This document shows positions 25,569 to 34,876 of a stretch of 64,000 nt of DNA, in pieces. How positions within the stretch are numbered: position 1 is the first letter of the stretch; every line of letters starts with the position of its first letter. Below the pieces are notes generated by a model. The model was given only the letters and a program-made list of their open reading frames with translations, made no database searches and was not told the DNA's origin. The stretch lies in contig JAFAFA010000076.1 of the NCBI GenBank assembly GCA_023423695.1, forward strand, positions 1 to 64,000, given 5' to 3'. The stretch comes from Pseudomonadota bacterium. Its GTDB lineage: Bacteria > Pseudomonadota > Alphaproteobacteria > Azospirillales > Azospirillaceae. The position numbers were made by a program, and so were the translations under genes.

Positions 25569-25597
25569 TTGACAGTCGGTGGGCACCGCACTATGGT
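25569..25597 (+). promoter_or_regulatory. sigma70-type promoter for rpmJ
   Basis: TTGACA (25569-25574) and TATGGT (25592-25597) are separated by exactly 17 nt, 42 nt before the rpmJ start. The -35 is perfect. The same TATGGT -10 is used before ffh. Confidence 0.7.
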
Positions 25598-25639
25598 GCG
25601 CGCCTTCAATCGAGCCGCCGAGCGTTCAGGAACAGCATC

Positions 25640-25765
25640 ATGAAAATCGTCAACTCCCTGAAGTCGATGAAGACGCGCCATAAGGCCTGCCGCGTGATCC
25701 GCCGCAAGGGCCGCGTCTACGTCATCAACAAGCAGAACCCCCGTTTCAAGGCCCGCCAGGGCTGA
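25640..25765 (+). CDS. rpmJ: 50S ribosomal protein bL36, zinc-free type
   Basis: A 41-residue, very basic ribosomal protein (MKIVNSLKSMK to FKARQG). It has a single Cys, so it is the C-minus (RpmJ2/YkgO-like) form without the zinc ribbon. In alphaproteobacteria this is often the main L36. It is monocistronic, with its own promoter upstream and a terminator 70 nt downstream. Confidence 0.96.
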   Translation: MKIVNSLKSMKTRHKACRVIRRKGRVYVINKQNPRFKARQG

Positions 25766-25834
25766 TCGATCCGCAAGGATCGATCGACTGCGAGGCCGGG
25801 CATTGCGCCCAGCCTCTCCGTCATCGGGTGTTTA

Positions 25835-25872
25835 CGCAAGAGCCGCGCCTTCGGGTGCGGCTCTTGCGTTTT
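25835..25872 (+). terminator. rho-independent terminator after rpmJ
   Basis: A perfect 12-bp stem (25835-25846 with 25857-25868), 10-nt loop and TTTT tail (25869-25872) end the rpmJ transcript before glcD. Confidence 0.92.
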
Positions 25873-25973
25873 GAGGTCCCGGCATCCGATTGCCGCATCG
25901 TCTTGTATTAGGATCCCGGCGGATGGTACGTGTGGCGGACGAGTTCGCCGCAACGGGAAAAGGACCGCCCGCC

Positions 25974-27461
25974 ATGAAGATGCCGGTGCCGGACAGCGGG
26001 GTGATCGCCCGCCGCCGGGAGATCGTGGAGGCGCTGCGCGCCATCGTTCCCGGCGAAGGCGTGATCGTCGACGAGAACGAGCTGCGCGCCTATGAATGCG
26101 ACGGGCTGACCGCCTACCGCCAGCTGCCGATGGTTGCCGTTCTGCCCAGCACGGTGGAACAGGTGTCGCAGGTACTGAAGGCCTGCAAGGCGATGGGGGT
26201 GAAGGTGGTGCCGCGCGGCGCCGGCACCTCGCTGTCCGGCGGCGCGCTGCCGCTGGCCGACGGCGTGCTGCTCGGCATGGGCAAGTTCAAGCGCATCCTC
26301 GACATCGACTACGCGAATCGCTGCGTCACCGTGCAGCCGGGTGTGACCAACCTCGGCATCTCCAACGCGGTCGCGCATGAGGGCTTCTATTACGCCCCCG
26401 ACCCCTCCAGCCAGATCGCCTGCACCATCGGCGGCAACATCGCCGAGAATTCCGGCGGCGTGCATTGCCTGAAATACGGGCTGACCACCAACAACGTGCT
26501 GGGGTTGGAGATGGTGCTGATGGACGGCACCGTCATCGGGCTTGGCGGCAAGCATCTGGACGCCGGCGGCTATGACCTGATGGGCATCGTCACCGGGTCG
26601 GAAGGGCTGCTGGGCGTGGTGACCGAGGTCACGGTGCGCATCCTGAAGAAGCCGGCGACCGCCCGCGCGGTGTTGCTCGGCTTTCCCAGCAGCGAGCAGG
26701 GCGGCGACTGCGTGGCGGCCATCATCGCCGCCGGCATCATCCCCGGCGGCATGGAGATGATGGACCGACCCGCCATCCACGCGGCGGAGGCCTTCGTCCA
26801 TGCCGGCTACCCGCTGGACGTCGAGGCGCTGCTGATCGTCGAACTGGACGGCCCGGCGGCGGAGGTCGACCATCTGATCGACCGGGTGGAGGCCATCGCG
26901 CGGGACAAGGGCGCCTGCTATGCCCGCGTCTCGAACAGCGAGGAGGAGCGGCTGGCCTTCTGGGCCGGGCGCAAGGCCGCCTTCCCGGCGGTGGGGCGGA
27001 TCAGTCCCGACTACTACTGCATGGACGGCACCATCCCGCGCAAGGCGCTGCCCTTGGTGCTGCAGCGGATGCAGGAGATGTCGGACCGCTGCGGCCTGCG
27101 CGTCGCCAACGTCTTCCATGCCGGCGACGGCAATTTGCACCCGCTGATCCTCTACGACGCCAACAAGCCGGGCGAGCTGGAGGCGGCGGAGGAGTTCGGC
27201 AACGACATCCTGCGCCTGTGCGTCGAGGTCGGCGGCGTGCTGACCGGCGAGCATGGCGTCGGTGTCGAGAAGCGCGACCTGATGACCGACCAGTTCGACG
27301 AGGCCGACCTCCAGCAGCAGCAGCGGCTGAAATGCGCCTTCGACCCCGACGGTCTGCTGAACCCCGGCAAGGTCTTCCCCACGCTGCACCGCTGCGCCGA
27401 GCTTGGCCGGCTGCACGTCCACCAGGGGGAACTGCGCTTCCCCGACATCCCGCGCTTCTGA
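25974..27461 (+). CDS. glcD: glycolate oxidase FAD subunit GlcD
   Basis: A 495-residue FAD-linked oxidase. The PCMH-type FAD-binding domain (about 45-225) has PRGAGTSLSGG and the GGNIAENSGG region. The C-terminal FAD-oxidase domain includes NVFHAGDGNLHP and GEHGVGVEKRD. GlcD carries the active flavin of membrane-linked glycolate oxidase, turning glycolate into glyoxylate. It opens glcDEF; glcE begins 16 nt later. The ATG chosen follows a purine-rich stretch; a 28-residue upstream extension looks non-coding. Confidence 0.96.
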   Translation: MKMPVPDSGVIARRREIVEALRAIVPGEGVIVDENELRAYECDGLTAYRQLPMVAVLPSTVEQVSQVLKACKAMGVKVVPRGAGTSLSGGALPLADGVLLGMGKFKRILDIDYANRCVTVQPGVTNLGISNAVAHEGFYYAPDPSSQIACTIGGNIAENSGGVHCLKYGLTTNNVLGLEMVLMDGTVIGLGGKHLDAGGYDLMGIVTGSEGLLGVVTEVTVRILKKPATARAVLLGFPSSEQGGDCVAAIIAAGIIPGGMEMMDRPAIHAAEAFVHAGYPLDVEALLIVELDGPAAEVDHLIDRVEAIARDKGACYARVSNSEEERLAFWAGRKAAFPAVGRISPDYYCMDGTIPRKALPLVLQRMQEMSDRCGLRVANVFHAGDGNLHPLILYDANKPGELEAAEEFGNDILRLCVEVGGVLTGEHGVGVEKRDLMTDQFDEADLQQQQRLKCAFDPDGLLNPGKVFPTLHRCAELGRLHVHQGELRFPDIPRF

Positions 27462-27477
27462 AGGGCCGCCGCTCGCC

Positions 27478-28773
27478 ATGACCATCACCACCATGAAGCC
27501 GGAAAATGCCGCGCAGGCAGCCGACGCGGTGCGCTGGGCGCTGTCGGCCGGCGAACCGCTGGAAATTCTCGGCAGCGGCAGCCGCCGCGGGCTGGGGCGC
27601 CCGGTGCAGGCCGGCCACGCGCTCGACCTGTCGGGCCTGTCGGGCGTCATCGCCTATGAGCCGGAGGAGCTGGTGCTGACTGCGCTTGCCGGCACGCCGA
27701 TGGACCTGATCCGCGCCATGCTGGCCGAGCGCGGGCAGCATCTCGCCTTCGAGCCGCCGGAGGGGGGAACCTTGGGCGGGCTGGTCGCCAGCGGGCTGGC
27801 CGGGCCGCGGCGCATCTCCGCCGGTTCCGCCCGTGACCACACGCTGGGCATCGCCGGGGTCAGCGGCCGGGCGGAGGCCTACAAGGGCGGCGGCAAGGTG
27901 GTGAAGAACGTCACCGGCTATGACGTGCCCAAGCTGATGGCGGGCTCCTTCGGCACGCTGACCGCGCTGACGGAGATCACGGTGAAGGTTCTGCCGGCGC
28001 CGGAGGACACCGCGACGCTGCTGCTGTTCGGGCTGGACGACGCGGCGGCGGTGGCGATGCTCGACCGGGCATTGCGCAGCCCCTACGAGGTATCGGGCGC
28101 CGCCCATCTGCCGGCGGGGATCGCCGCGCGGTCGGGCGTGTCCGCCGTGGCCGGGGCGGGCGGGGCGGTGACGCTGGTGCGGCTGGAGGGCTTCGGCCCG
28201 TCGGTCGCCGCGCGCGTGACGATGCTGCGCGAGGAACTGCGGGCCGACGCGGTACTCGGCCGCGACGAGTCGCTGGTGCTCTGGCGCGAGGTGAGGGATG
28301 GGGCGGGGATGGGTGCGGCTACGGCCCCCCACCCTAACCCTCCCCCGCTGGGCGGGGGAGGGGACTACCGCCACCCTTCCGCATCAGCACCTGACTCCCT
28401 CCCCCGCCCAGCGGGGGAGGGTCGGGGTGGGGGCACGGGTGGCGACACGCACCTCTGGAAGCTCTCTGTCCCCCCCTCCGCCGGGCCGTCCACCGTCGCC
28501 GCCATCCGCCGCACGCTGGACGTCGAAGCCTTCTACGACTGGGGCGGCGGGCTGGTCTGGCTGGCGGCACCACCCGACTCGGGCGCAACCATCCGCGCCG
28601 CCCTTTCCGTCGGCGGCCACGCCACGCTGGTGCGGGCGCCGGAGGCGGTGCGCGCGGCGACGGACGTGTTCCAGCCCTTGCCCGAGCCGCTGATGGCGCT
28701 CAGCCGCCGGGTCAAGGAAAGCTTCGACCCCAAGGGCATCCTCAACCCCGGCCGCATGTATGCGGGGCTGTAA
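27478..28773 (+). CDS. glcE: glycolate oxidase subunit GlcE, with repeat-derived insert
   Basis: A 431-residue second FAD-binding subunit of glycolate oxidase. The PCMH domain contains GSGSRRGLGRP and the VVKNVTGYDVPKLMAGSFGT hallmark. The C-terminal LSRRVKESFDPKGILNPGRM is typical. Common GlcE proteins have about 350-400 residues. The excess is largely explained by a Pro/Gly-rich segment encoded by a palindromic repeat at 28325-28433 that stays in frame between LVLWREVRD and LWKLSVPPS. The start at 27478 is used because earlier codons overlap glcD. Confidence 0.95.
   Translation: MTITTMKPENAAQAADAVRWALSAGEPLEILGSGSRRGLGRPVQAGHALDLSGLSGVIAYEPEELVLTALAGTPMDLIRAMLAERGQHLAFEPPEGGTLGGLVASGLAGPRRISAGSARDHTLGIAGVSGRAEAYKGGGKVVKNVTGYDVPKLMAGSFGTLTALTEITVKVLPAPEDTATLLLFGLDDAAAVAMLDRALRSPYEVSGAAHLPAGIAARSGVSAVAGAGGAVTLVRLEGFGPSVAARVTMLREELRADAVLGRDESLVLWREVRDGAGMGAATAPHPNPPPLGGGGDYRHPSASAPDSLPRPAGEGRGGGTGGDTHLWKLSVPPSAGPSTVAAIRRTLDVEAFYDWGGGLVWLAAPPDSGATIRAALSVGGHATLVRAPEAVRAATDVFQPLPEPLMALSRRVKESFDPKGILNPGRMYAGL
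28325..28433. repeat. palindromic repeat inserted in the glcE reading frame
   Basis: About 109 bp with nearly perfect terminal inverted repeats of about 36 bp. Each arm is itself a hairpin built on CTCCCCCGC and GCGGGGGAG. It is read through in frame as a Pro/Gly-rich peptide (PHPNPPPLGGGG and PRPAGEGRGGG). A relative lies in non-coding DNA at 41073-41203. It behaves like a Rickettsia-palindromic-element or MITE-like unit. Confidence 0.85.
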
Positions 28774-28790
28774 CGGGAAGACCGACCTCG

Positions 28791-30116
28791 ATGCAAACGA
28801 ACTTCTCGCTGGCCCAACTGGCCGACGCCGCGATCCGCGACTCGGAACAGATCCTGCGCAAATGCGTGCATTGCGGCTTCTGCACCGCGACCTGTCCGAC
28901 CTACACCATCCTGGGTGACGAGCTGGACAGCCCGCGCGGCCGCATCTACCAGATCAAGGACATGCTGGAGAAGGGCGGGCCGCCGCCCGACAGCACGGTC
29001 AAGCACATCGACCGCTGCCTGTCCTGCCTGTCCTGCATGACGACCTGCCCGTCGGGCGTCCATTACATGCATCTGGTCGATCACGCCCGCGCCCATATCG
29101 AGGCGACCCACACCCGCCCGCCGTCCGACCGGGCGGTGCGCGACCTGATCGCGCGGGTGCTGCCCAATCCGCGGCTGTTCCGGATGGCCTTGCTGGGCGC
29201 ATCGCTCGGCCGGCCCTTCCGCGCCATGCTGCCCAAGCGTCTGTCGGCCATGCTGGCGCTGACCCCGGCCAGCGTTCCGGCGCCGAGCTACAGCGACCGG
29301 CCCGGCGTCCATCCGGCCGAGGGACCGCGCAAGAAGCGCGTCGCCCTGCTGATCGGCTGCGCCCAGCAGGTGCTGGCCCCACAGATCAACGAGGCGACCA
29401 TCCGCCTGCTGACCCGTCACGGGGTGGAGGTGGTGGTGTCGAAGGGAGCCGACTGCTGCGGCGCCTTGACGCACCACATGGGCAAGGAGGACCTCGCCCA
29501 CGCCGCCGCGAAGAAGACCATCGACGCCTGGACCAGGGAGATCGAGGGCGAAGGGCTGGACGCCATCGTCATCAACGCGTCCGGCTGCGGCACCAGCGTG
29601 AAGGACTACGGCCATATGTTCCGGGAGGACTCCGCATACGCTGTCAAGGCGGCGCGGGTGGCGGATCTCGCCAAGGACGTCACCGAACTGATGGACGAAA
29701 TCGGGCTGGCGCGGCCGGTGGTGGAGACCGGGCAGGCCGTTGCCTATCATTCCGCCTGTTCCATGCAGCACGGCCAGCGCATCAAGGAGCCGCCGCGCGC
29801 CCTGCTGCGCGCCGCCGGCTTCCTGGTGAAGGAGATCCCCGACGCGCATCTCTGCTGCGGATCGGCCGGCACTTACAACATGCTTCAGCCCGAACTGGCG
29901 GGGGAACTGCGGAACCGCAAGGTCACGGCCATCGAAAGCACGCAGGCGCAGGCGGTGGCGGCCGGCAATCTCGGCTGCATCACCCAGATCGCGTCCGGAA
30001 CCGGCCTGCCGGTGGTCCACACGGTGGAGTTGCTGGACTGGGCGACCGGCGGCCCGATGCCTGAGGCGCTGGCCGGCAAGGCGGCCTTCCGGCAGGGCGG
30101 GGCGCGGGCGGCCTGA
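28791..30116 (+). CDS. glcF: glycolate oxidase iron-sulfur subunit GlcF
   Basis: A 441-residue iron-sulfur protein. Two [4Fe-4S] motifs are visible: CVHCGFCTATCP at Cys25-Cys35, and CLSCLSCMTTCP near residues 77-88. Two CCG domains follow, with cysteine pairs such as DCCGAL and HLCCGSAGTY. GlcF passes electrons from the GlcD/GlcE flavins toward the quinone pool. It starts 17 nt after glcE and completes the operon. Length is normal. Confidence 0.97.
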   Translation: MQTNFSLAQLADAAIRDSEQILRKCVHCGFCTATCPTYTILGDELDSPRGRIYQIKDMLEKGGPPPDSTVKHIDRCLSCLSCMTTCPSGVHYMHLVDHARAHIEATHTRPPSDRAVRDLIARVLPNPRLFRMALLGASLGRPFRAMLPKRLSAMLALTPASVPAPSYSDRPGVHPAEGPRKKRVALLIGCAQQVLAPQINEATIRLLTRHGVEVVVSKGADCCGALTHHMGKEDLAHAAAKKTIDAWTREIEGEGLDAIVINASGCGTSVKDYGHMFREDSAYAVKAARVADLAKDVTELMDEIGLARPVVETGQAVAYHSACSMQHGQRIKEPPRALLRAAGFLVKEIPDAHLCCGSAGTYNMLQPELAGELRNRKVTAIESTQAQAVAAGNLGCITQIASGTGLPVVHTVELLDWATGGPMPEALAGKAAFRQGGARAA

Positions 30117-30326
30117 GACCGGCCGTGGGATAAGAAGGGACGGCGGCGGCGCGTGCCGGCGCGGGCGGAGCCGGGGGTTTCATACCCCCACAATTCTGTG
30201 TTTATCTGCGTTCATCTGTGTCAGAAGATCCGCCCGTTTCACCGCCTTCCGTCCCAGCCCCATTCCGTTCAGGTCATCCCCTTGTCCTTGCCACCGTCCT
30301 CCTCGCCACCCACGGAAAACATCGGC

Positions 30327-31034
30327 ATGAGCGCCGGCTATGGAATCACCCATCGCCTGTCGGCCTGGGGCGTTCACATCTTCACGGCCAGCGGCGCCGT
30401 GCTGGGGCTGCTCGGCCTGCTGGCGGCGGCGGCAGGCGATGCCAAGCTGTGCCTGATGTGGCTGGGCATCGCGCTGGTCGTCGACGGCGTGGACGGCACG
30501 CTGGCCCGCCGCGTCTCGGTCAAGCAGGTGCTGCCGGGCATCGACGGGTCGGCGCTGGACCTCGTCATCGACTACCTGACCTATGTCGTGGTGCCGGCGG
30601 TGTTCATCCACCGCTTCGGCCTGCTGCCGGAGGGGCTGGTCAGCATCGGGCTGGCCGCCTGGATCCTGCTGACCTCGCTCTACTGCTTCGCCAATGTCGG
30701 GATGAAGAGCGGCGACAATTACTTCGTCGGCTTCCCGGCGATCTGGAACGTCGTCGCCCTCTATCTCTGGCTGCTCGACCTCAATCCCTGGTTCAATGCG
30801 GCGGTGGTGGTGGCGTTGGGGCTGCTGACCTTCACCACGGTCAAGTTCCTCCACCCCTTCCGGGTCAAGGCGCTGATGGCGCTGAACATTGCGGTGACCA
30901 CGGTGTGGCTGCTCTGCTGCATCGCGCTGGTGGTGCTGGAACCGGCGCGTCCGGGCTGGCTGTTCGGCCTGTGGCTGGCGACCTCCGTCTATTACGCCGC
31001 GGTCTGCGCTTGGCGGAGTCTGCGCGGTCCCTGA
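30327..31034 (+). CDS. pcs: phosphatidylcholine synthase
   Basis: A 235-residue membrane enzyme of the CDP-alcohol phosphatidyltransferase family. The signature DG-x2-AR-x8-G-x3-D-x3-D lies within DGVDGTLARRV and PGIDGSALDLVIDY. Six to eight hydrophobic helices are seen. Pcs condenses CDP-diacylglycerol directly with choline, a route typical of alphaproteobacteria that interact with eukaryotes. The start at 30327 is preferred; the upstream frame is low complexity. The 210-nt gap before it includes a CTGTGTTTATCTGCGTTCAT-type string that I could not assign. Confidence 0.92.
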   Translation: MSAGYGITHRLSAWGVHIFTASGAVLGLLGLLAAAAGDAKLCLMWLGIALVVDGVDGTLARRVSVKQVLPGIDGSALDLVIDYLTYVVVPAVFIHRFGLLPEGLVSIGLAAWILLTSLYCFANVGMKSGDNYFVGFPAIWNVVALYLWLLDLNPWFNAAVVVALGLLTFTTVKFLHPFRVKALMALNIAVTTVWLLCCIALVVLEPARPGWLFGLWLATSVYYAAVCAWRSLRGP

Positions 31035-31132
31035 TCCCGGGAATTCCGGGGGTGCGGAACAGCTTTGCGTGACGAGCGTTGCCTGGACGGCAAGTCCAAC
31101 GGCAAACCCGGCGCAGCAGAGAGGATCCCGCC

Positions 31133-31873
31133 TTGGCCACGGTTCACCCGATCCGGATCGGCACCGCCGGCTGGAGCATCCCCAAGCTGTCCGCCCCGGC
31201 CTTTCCCGCCGAGGGCACCCATCTGGAACGCACCGCCCGCGTCATGGCGATGACCGAGGTGAACAGCAGCTTCTACCGTCCGCACAAGCCGGAGACCTGG
31301 GCGCGCTGGGCCGCCTCCACCCCGCCCGCATTCCGCTTCGCGGTGAAGCTGCCCAAGGCGATCAGCCACGAGGCCCGGCTGGTGGGCGCCGACGCCGCGT
31401 TGGAACGCTTCCTGGCGGAGGCCGGGATGCTCGGCGACCGCTTCGGTCCGCTGCTGGTCCAACTGCCGCCCAGCCTGCGCTTCGACCGCGGGGTCGCGGA
31501 GGATTTCTTCACGCTGCTGCGCGCCCGCTTCGACGGTGACGTGGTGTGCGAGCCGCGCCATGCCTCCTGGTTCACCGATGAATCTCAGTCCCTGCTGATT
31601 GCCCACCGCGTCGCCCGCGTCGCCGCCGATCCGGCCCCGGTTCCGGGGGCCGGGGAGCCGGGCGGCTGGGACGGACTGCGCTATTGGCGGCTGCACGGAT
31701 CGCCGGTGATCTACCGCTCGGCCTACGAGCCGGCGGTGCTGGACGCGCTGGCCGGGCGGTTACGGCAAGAGGCGGCGCTGCGGCCGGTCTGGTGCGTCTT
31801 CGACAACACCGCCGATTTCCATGCCGTGGACGACGCGCTGGCGACGATGGAGCGGCTGCGGGGCCGGTCATAG
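31133..31873 (+). CDS. DUF72 (YecE-like) protein
   Basis: A 246-residue TIM-barrel-like DUF72 protein. Conserved features are IGTAGWSIP near the N terminus, EVNSSFYRPHKPETWARWA, VKLPKAISHE, LLVQLPPSLRF and the C-terminal WCVFDNT. No enzymatic activity is established for the family. Translation probably begins at TTG 31133 behind AGAGAGGA, which puts the conserved start a few residues in; an ATG at 31079 would add 18 residues without family similarity. Neighbours suggest no pathway. Confidence 0.88.
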   Translation: MATVHPIRIGTAGWSIPKLSAPAFPAEGTHLERTARVMAMTEVNSSFYRPHKPETWARWAASTPPAFRFAVKLPKAISHEARLVGADAALERFLAEAGMLGDRFGPLLVQLPPSLRFDRGVAEDFFTLLRARFDGDVVCEPRHASWFTDESQSLLIAHRVARVAADPAPVPGAGEPGGWDGLRYWRLHGSPVIYRSAYEPAVLDALAGRLRQEAALRPVWCVFDNTADFHAVDDALATMERLRGRS

Positions 31874-31989
31874 GCGCAATTCTCTATCGGGCGATCCCCC
31901 AGCACGACCGAGACAGTGCATCGTTGCGAGGCTATCCTGCCGCGAACCGCCCCCGATAGGAGGGGCAACGGCGTGCAGGCGGTGCGGTT

Positions 31990-34794
31990 ATGGAGTTCGT
32001 TGTCCTACTGTTGATCTTCGGCTTCATCACCCACCGGCTCGACCGGCGGCTGAAGGCGCAGGAAGCGGAGATCGCCACGCTGCGCGGCCGGCTGGACAAG
32101 GCATTGGCCGGCGCCGCCCCTCTGCAGGCGTCCCCACCCGTCGAGGCGGCCTCCGAGGCGCTGGAGGAAGCGTCGGCGGAGCAAATCTCCGAACCCGTCC
32201 TTGCCGCTGAAGCGGCTCCCCCGTCCGACGAGGCCGTGCAGCCTGCGGCACCGGAACCCGCCGCAACACCATCCGCTGCGCCGCCGCGGACTGGCTGGCG
32301 CGAGTTGGAGGAATCGCTGGCCTCGCGCTGGCTGATCTGGCTCGGCGGCGGCACCATGGCGCTGGCGGCGGCCTTCTTCATCAAGCTGTCGGTGGAGCAT
32401 GGCTGGCTCGGGCCGGGCGTGCGGGTGGCGCTGGGGCTGCTCGCCGGTTTCGGGCTGATGGTGGGCGGCGAATGGCTGCGCCGCCGGCCGTCCCAACGCG
32501 CCGTCGCGGCGCTCCGCCCGGATTACGTGCCGCCGGCCCTGACCGCCGCCGGCCTGTTCACCGCCTTCGCCAGCGTCTATGGCGGCTTCGCCCTGTTCGA
32601 CCTGTTCGCGCCGCTGGTCGCCTTCGCGCTGCTGGCGGCGCTGTCGCTGGTCGGCATCGGGTTGTCACTGCTGCAGGGGCCGTTCATCGCCGCGCTGGGG
32701 CTGCTGGCCGGCTATGTCACGCCGCTTCTGATCCCGTCCGACAATCCGGACCCCTGGGGCCTGTTCGCCTATCTGCTGGCGCTGAACGGGGCCGGCATGG
32801 CGGTGGTGCTGTATCGCCGCTGGCGCTGGCTCGGCTGGGGGGCGCTGGCCGGTGCGGCGCTCTGGCCGCTGGTGTGGATGATCGACCCGTGGCGCAGCGG
32901 CGACGCGCTGCCGACCGGCCTCTACCTGCTGCTGACCTCCGCCCTGTTCCTGGTTCCGGCCGTGCTGGGCGTGGTCGCGGGCACTGCCGAGGACCGGCTG
33001 GCGGAGCCGGCGCCCGCCACCGGCTGGCGCCGGGCGCTGCCCGACTGGATCCGGCGCAAGCAACGCCATCCCGTCGACCGGCTGGCGATGATGGCGATGC
33101 GGGTGTTCGGGGTGCTGGTCGCCGCCGTCACCTGGAGCGACAGGCATGACGCCGTGTCGCTGATCGTTCTGACCCTGTTCGCGCTTCTCGCCATAGCCGC
33201 CGGCCGGCGGACCGAGCGGATCGCCGGCGTCGCCTGGATCGCCGGGCTGACCGTGCTGCTGTCGCTGGCGCCCTGGAGCATGCCCTATGTCCCGTCCAGC
33301 CCGCCGCCGCTGAACGCGGAGGGCCAGCCGCTGATCGTCGCCGATCCCGCCGGCTATCCGGCGGAGGTCGTGCGTTTCCTGTGGGTGGCGGGCGGCTTCG
33401 CGGCGCTGTTCGGCATCGGCGGTTTCGCCGCCTTGTGGGGCGCGCGGCGGGCGGCGCTGTGGGCGTCGCTGTCGGCCCTGGTGCCTCTCGCCCTGCTGAC
33501 GCTGGCCTACGCCCAGGTGATGCCGCCGGAGACCGCCATCGGCTGGCCGGCTGCGGCCCTTGCGCTGGCGGCCCTGCTGGTCGCCGGCACCACGCCGCTG
33601 GCCCGCCATCGCCACCGGCCGGGCGCTTCGCTTGGGCTGGCCGCCTTCGCCGCCGGGGCGAGCGGCGCCATTTCGCTCGGCGCCACCATGACCCTGCAGG
33701 AGGCGTGGCTGACCGTGGCGCTGGCGATGCAGGTGCCGGTGCTGGCTTGGCTGGAGCGGCGGATGACCCTGCGCGAGCTGCGCGGGGTCGCCCTGCTGGT
33801 GGCGGTCGCCGTGCTGGTGCGCCTGGCGATCAACCCCTATGTGCTGGATTACGAAGGCTATGCCTGGATCGCCTACGGCTATGGCCTGCCGGCGCTGGGC
33901 TTCCTGGTGGCGGCGCGCCTGATGCGGACGGCGCCGGACGGGAAAGGCGACGATCTGGTGGTGATGGTGCTGGAGGCCGGCGCCCTGATCTTCACCACCC
34001 TGATGCTGTCGCTGGGCATCCATCGCTGGATGGCCGGCAGCCTGGAGGCGGAGCCGTCCGGCCTGACGGAGGTGGCGCTGCACACCCTGTCCTGGCTGGG
34101 CCTCGGCCTGCTGCTGGCCGCCGACCGGCGGTGGAGCGCGCGGCCGGTGGCGGTGTGGGGCCGGCGCCTGCTGGTCCTGCTGGCCGCCGCGACCGCCTTC
34201 TTCCTGCATCTGCTGGGGATGAACCCGCTGTGGAATTTCGAATGGGTCGGTACCTGGCCGGTGGTCAACCGGCTGCTGCTGGCCTATGGCGCGCCGGCCG
34301 TCCTGCTGCTGCTCTACCTGTGGTACGACCCGCCGCCGTCGCGCAGCCTGCGGAGCGCCGCGCCGGTCCTGCCGATGCTGCTGATCGCCATGAACCTCGC
34401 GCTGGAGATCCGCCGCGCCTTCCAGGGGCCGATCCTGTCCGGCTTCGAGACGTCGGATGCCGAATGGTACAGCTATTCCGTCGGCTTCCTGCTGTTCGCG
34501 GTGGCGATGCTGGTGGCGGGCATCCGCTTCGGCTGGGGCTGGATGCGCCATGCCGGGCTGGTGCTGGTGCTGGCGGTGGTCGCCAAGGTGTTCCTCAGCG
34601 ACATGTCGGATTTGGAAGGGATGTACCGCGTCGCCTCCTTCCTCGGCCTCGGCGTCTCGCTGGTCGGCATCGGCTGGCTGTACCAGCGGCTGCTGCGCCC
34701 ACCCGCCGCCGGCACCCCGACGGAGCCGAAGCCGTCGCAATCTCCTGCGGATGATCTGTCCACGGACAATCTGTTGGACCAACGGACGCATTGA
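31990..34794 (+). CDS. DUF2339 multi-spanning membrane protein
   Basis: A 934-residue protein. Residues 1-100 include an N-terminal membrane helix, a short coiled coil and an Ala/Glu/Pro-rich linker. SLASRWLIWLGGGTMAL then opens the DUF2339 region, with roughly 25 further hydrophobic helices to the end. DUF2339 proteins are predicted inner-membrane proteins of unknown function. The frame is intact and length normal for the family. It is followed after 82 nt by the transhydrogenase gene in the same direction. Confidence 0.9.
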   Translation: MEFVVLLLIFGFITHRLDRRLKAQEAEIATLRGRLDKALAGAAPLQASPPVEAASEALEEASAEQISEPVLAAEAAPPSDEAVQPAAPEPAATPSAAPPRTGWRELEESLASRWLIWLGGGTMALAAAFFIKLSVEHGWLGPGVRVALGLLAGFGLMVGGEWLRRRPSQRAVAALRPDYVPPALTAAGLFTAFASVYGGFALFDLFAPLVAFALLAALSLVGIGLSLLQGPFIAALGLLAGYVTPLLIPSDNPDPWGLFAYLLALNGAGMAVVLYRRWRWLGWGALAGAALWPLVWMIDPWRSGDALPTGLYLLLTSALFLVPAVLGVVAGTAEDRLAEPAPATGWRRALPDWIRRKQRHPVDRLAMMAMRVFGVLVAAVTWSDRHDAVSLIVLTLFALLAIAAGRRTERIAGVAWIAGLTVLLSLAPWSMPYVPSSPPPLNAEGQPLIVADPAGYPAEVVRFLWVAGGFAALFGIGGFAALWGARRAALWASLSALVPLALLTLAYAQVMPPETAIGWPAAALALAALLVAGTTPLARHRHRPGASLGLAAFAAGASGAISLGATMTLQEAWLTVALAMQVPVLAWLERRMTLRELRGVALLVAVAVLVRLAINPYVLDYEGYAWIAYGYGLPALGFLVAARLMRTAPDGKGDDLVVMVLEAGALIFTTLMLSLGIHRWMAGSLEAEPSGLTEVALHTLSWLGLGLLLAADRRWSARPVAVWGRRLLVLLAAATAFFLHLLGMNPLWNFEWVGTWPVVNRLLLAYGAPAVLLLLYLWYDPPPSRSLRSAAPVLPMLLIAMNLALEIRRAFQGPILSGFETSDAEWYSYSVGFLLFAVAMLVAGIRFGWGWMRHAGLVLVLAVVAKVFLSDMSDLEGMYRVASFLGLGVSLVGIGWLYQRLLRPPAAGTPTEPKPSQSPADDLSTDNLLDQRTH

Positions 34795-34876
34795 CAGGCC
34801 GCGCGGGGAACGCTCCCATACGGTGAAGGATGGGCCGGGGATGAACCCGGCCCGTGCACACGGAGGAGCAGCGCTC

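Larger units (their letters stand above)
24974..25639. other. 666-bp intergenic region between a Bug gene and rpmJ
   Basis: No gene was recognised here. The segment is more AT-rich than its surroundings from about 25130 to 25470. It holds a leftward promoter (25176-25203) with an overlapping inverted repeat, and a rightward promoter for rpmJ (25569-25597). A short open frame at 25218-25472 has no ribosome site or family likeness and is not called. Confidence 0.6.

Noticed and set aside
25451..25765. rpmJ as a 104-residue protein
   Set aside because: The extra 63 residues run through the rpmJ promoter; the standard 41-residue L36 starts at 25640.
28325..28433. CRISPR-like array suggested by repeated GC-rich palindromes
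   Set aside because: The repeats are two inverted arms of one element, not regularly spaced direct repeats with spacers; no cas genes are present.
34457..34876. A 140-codon N-terminal extension of the transhydrogenase
   Set aside because: It overlaps the DUF2339 gene in another frame; a GGAGGAG site places the start at 34877.
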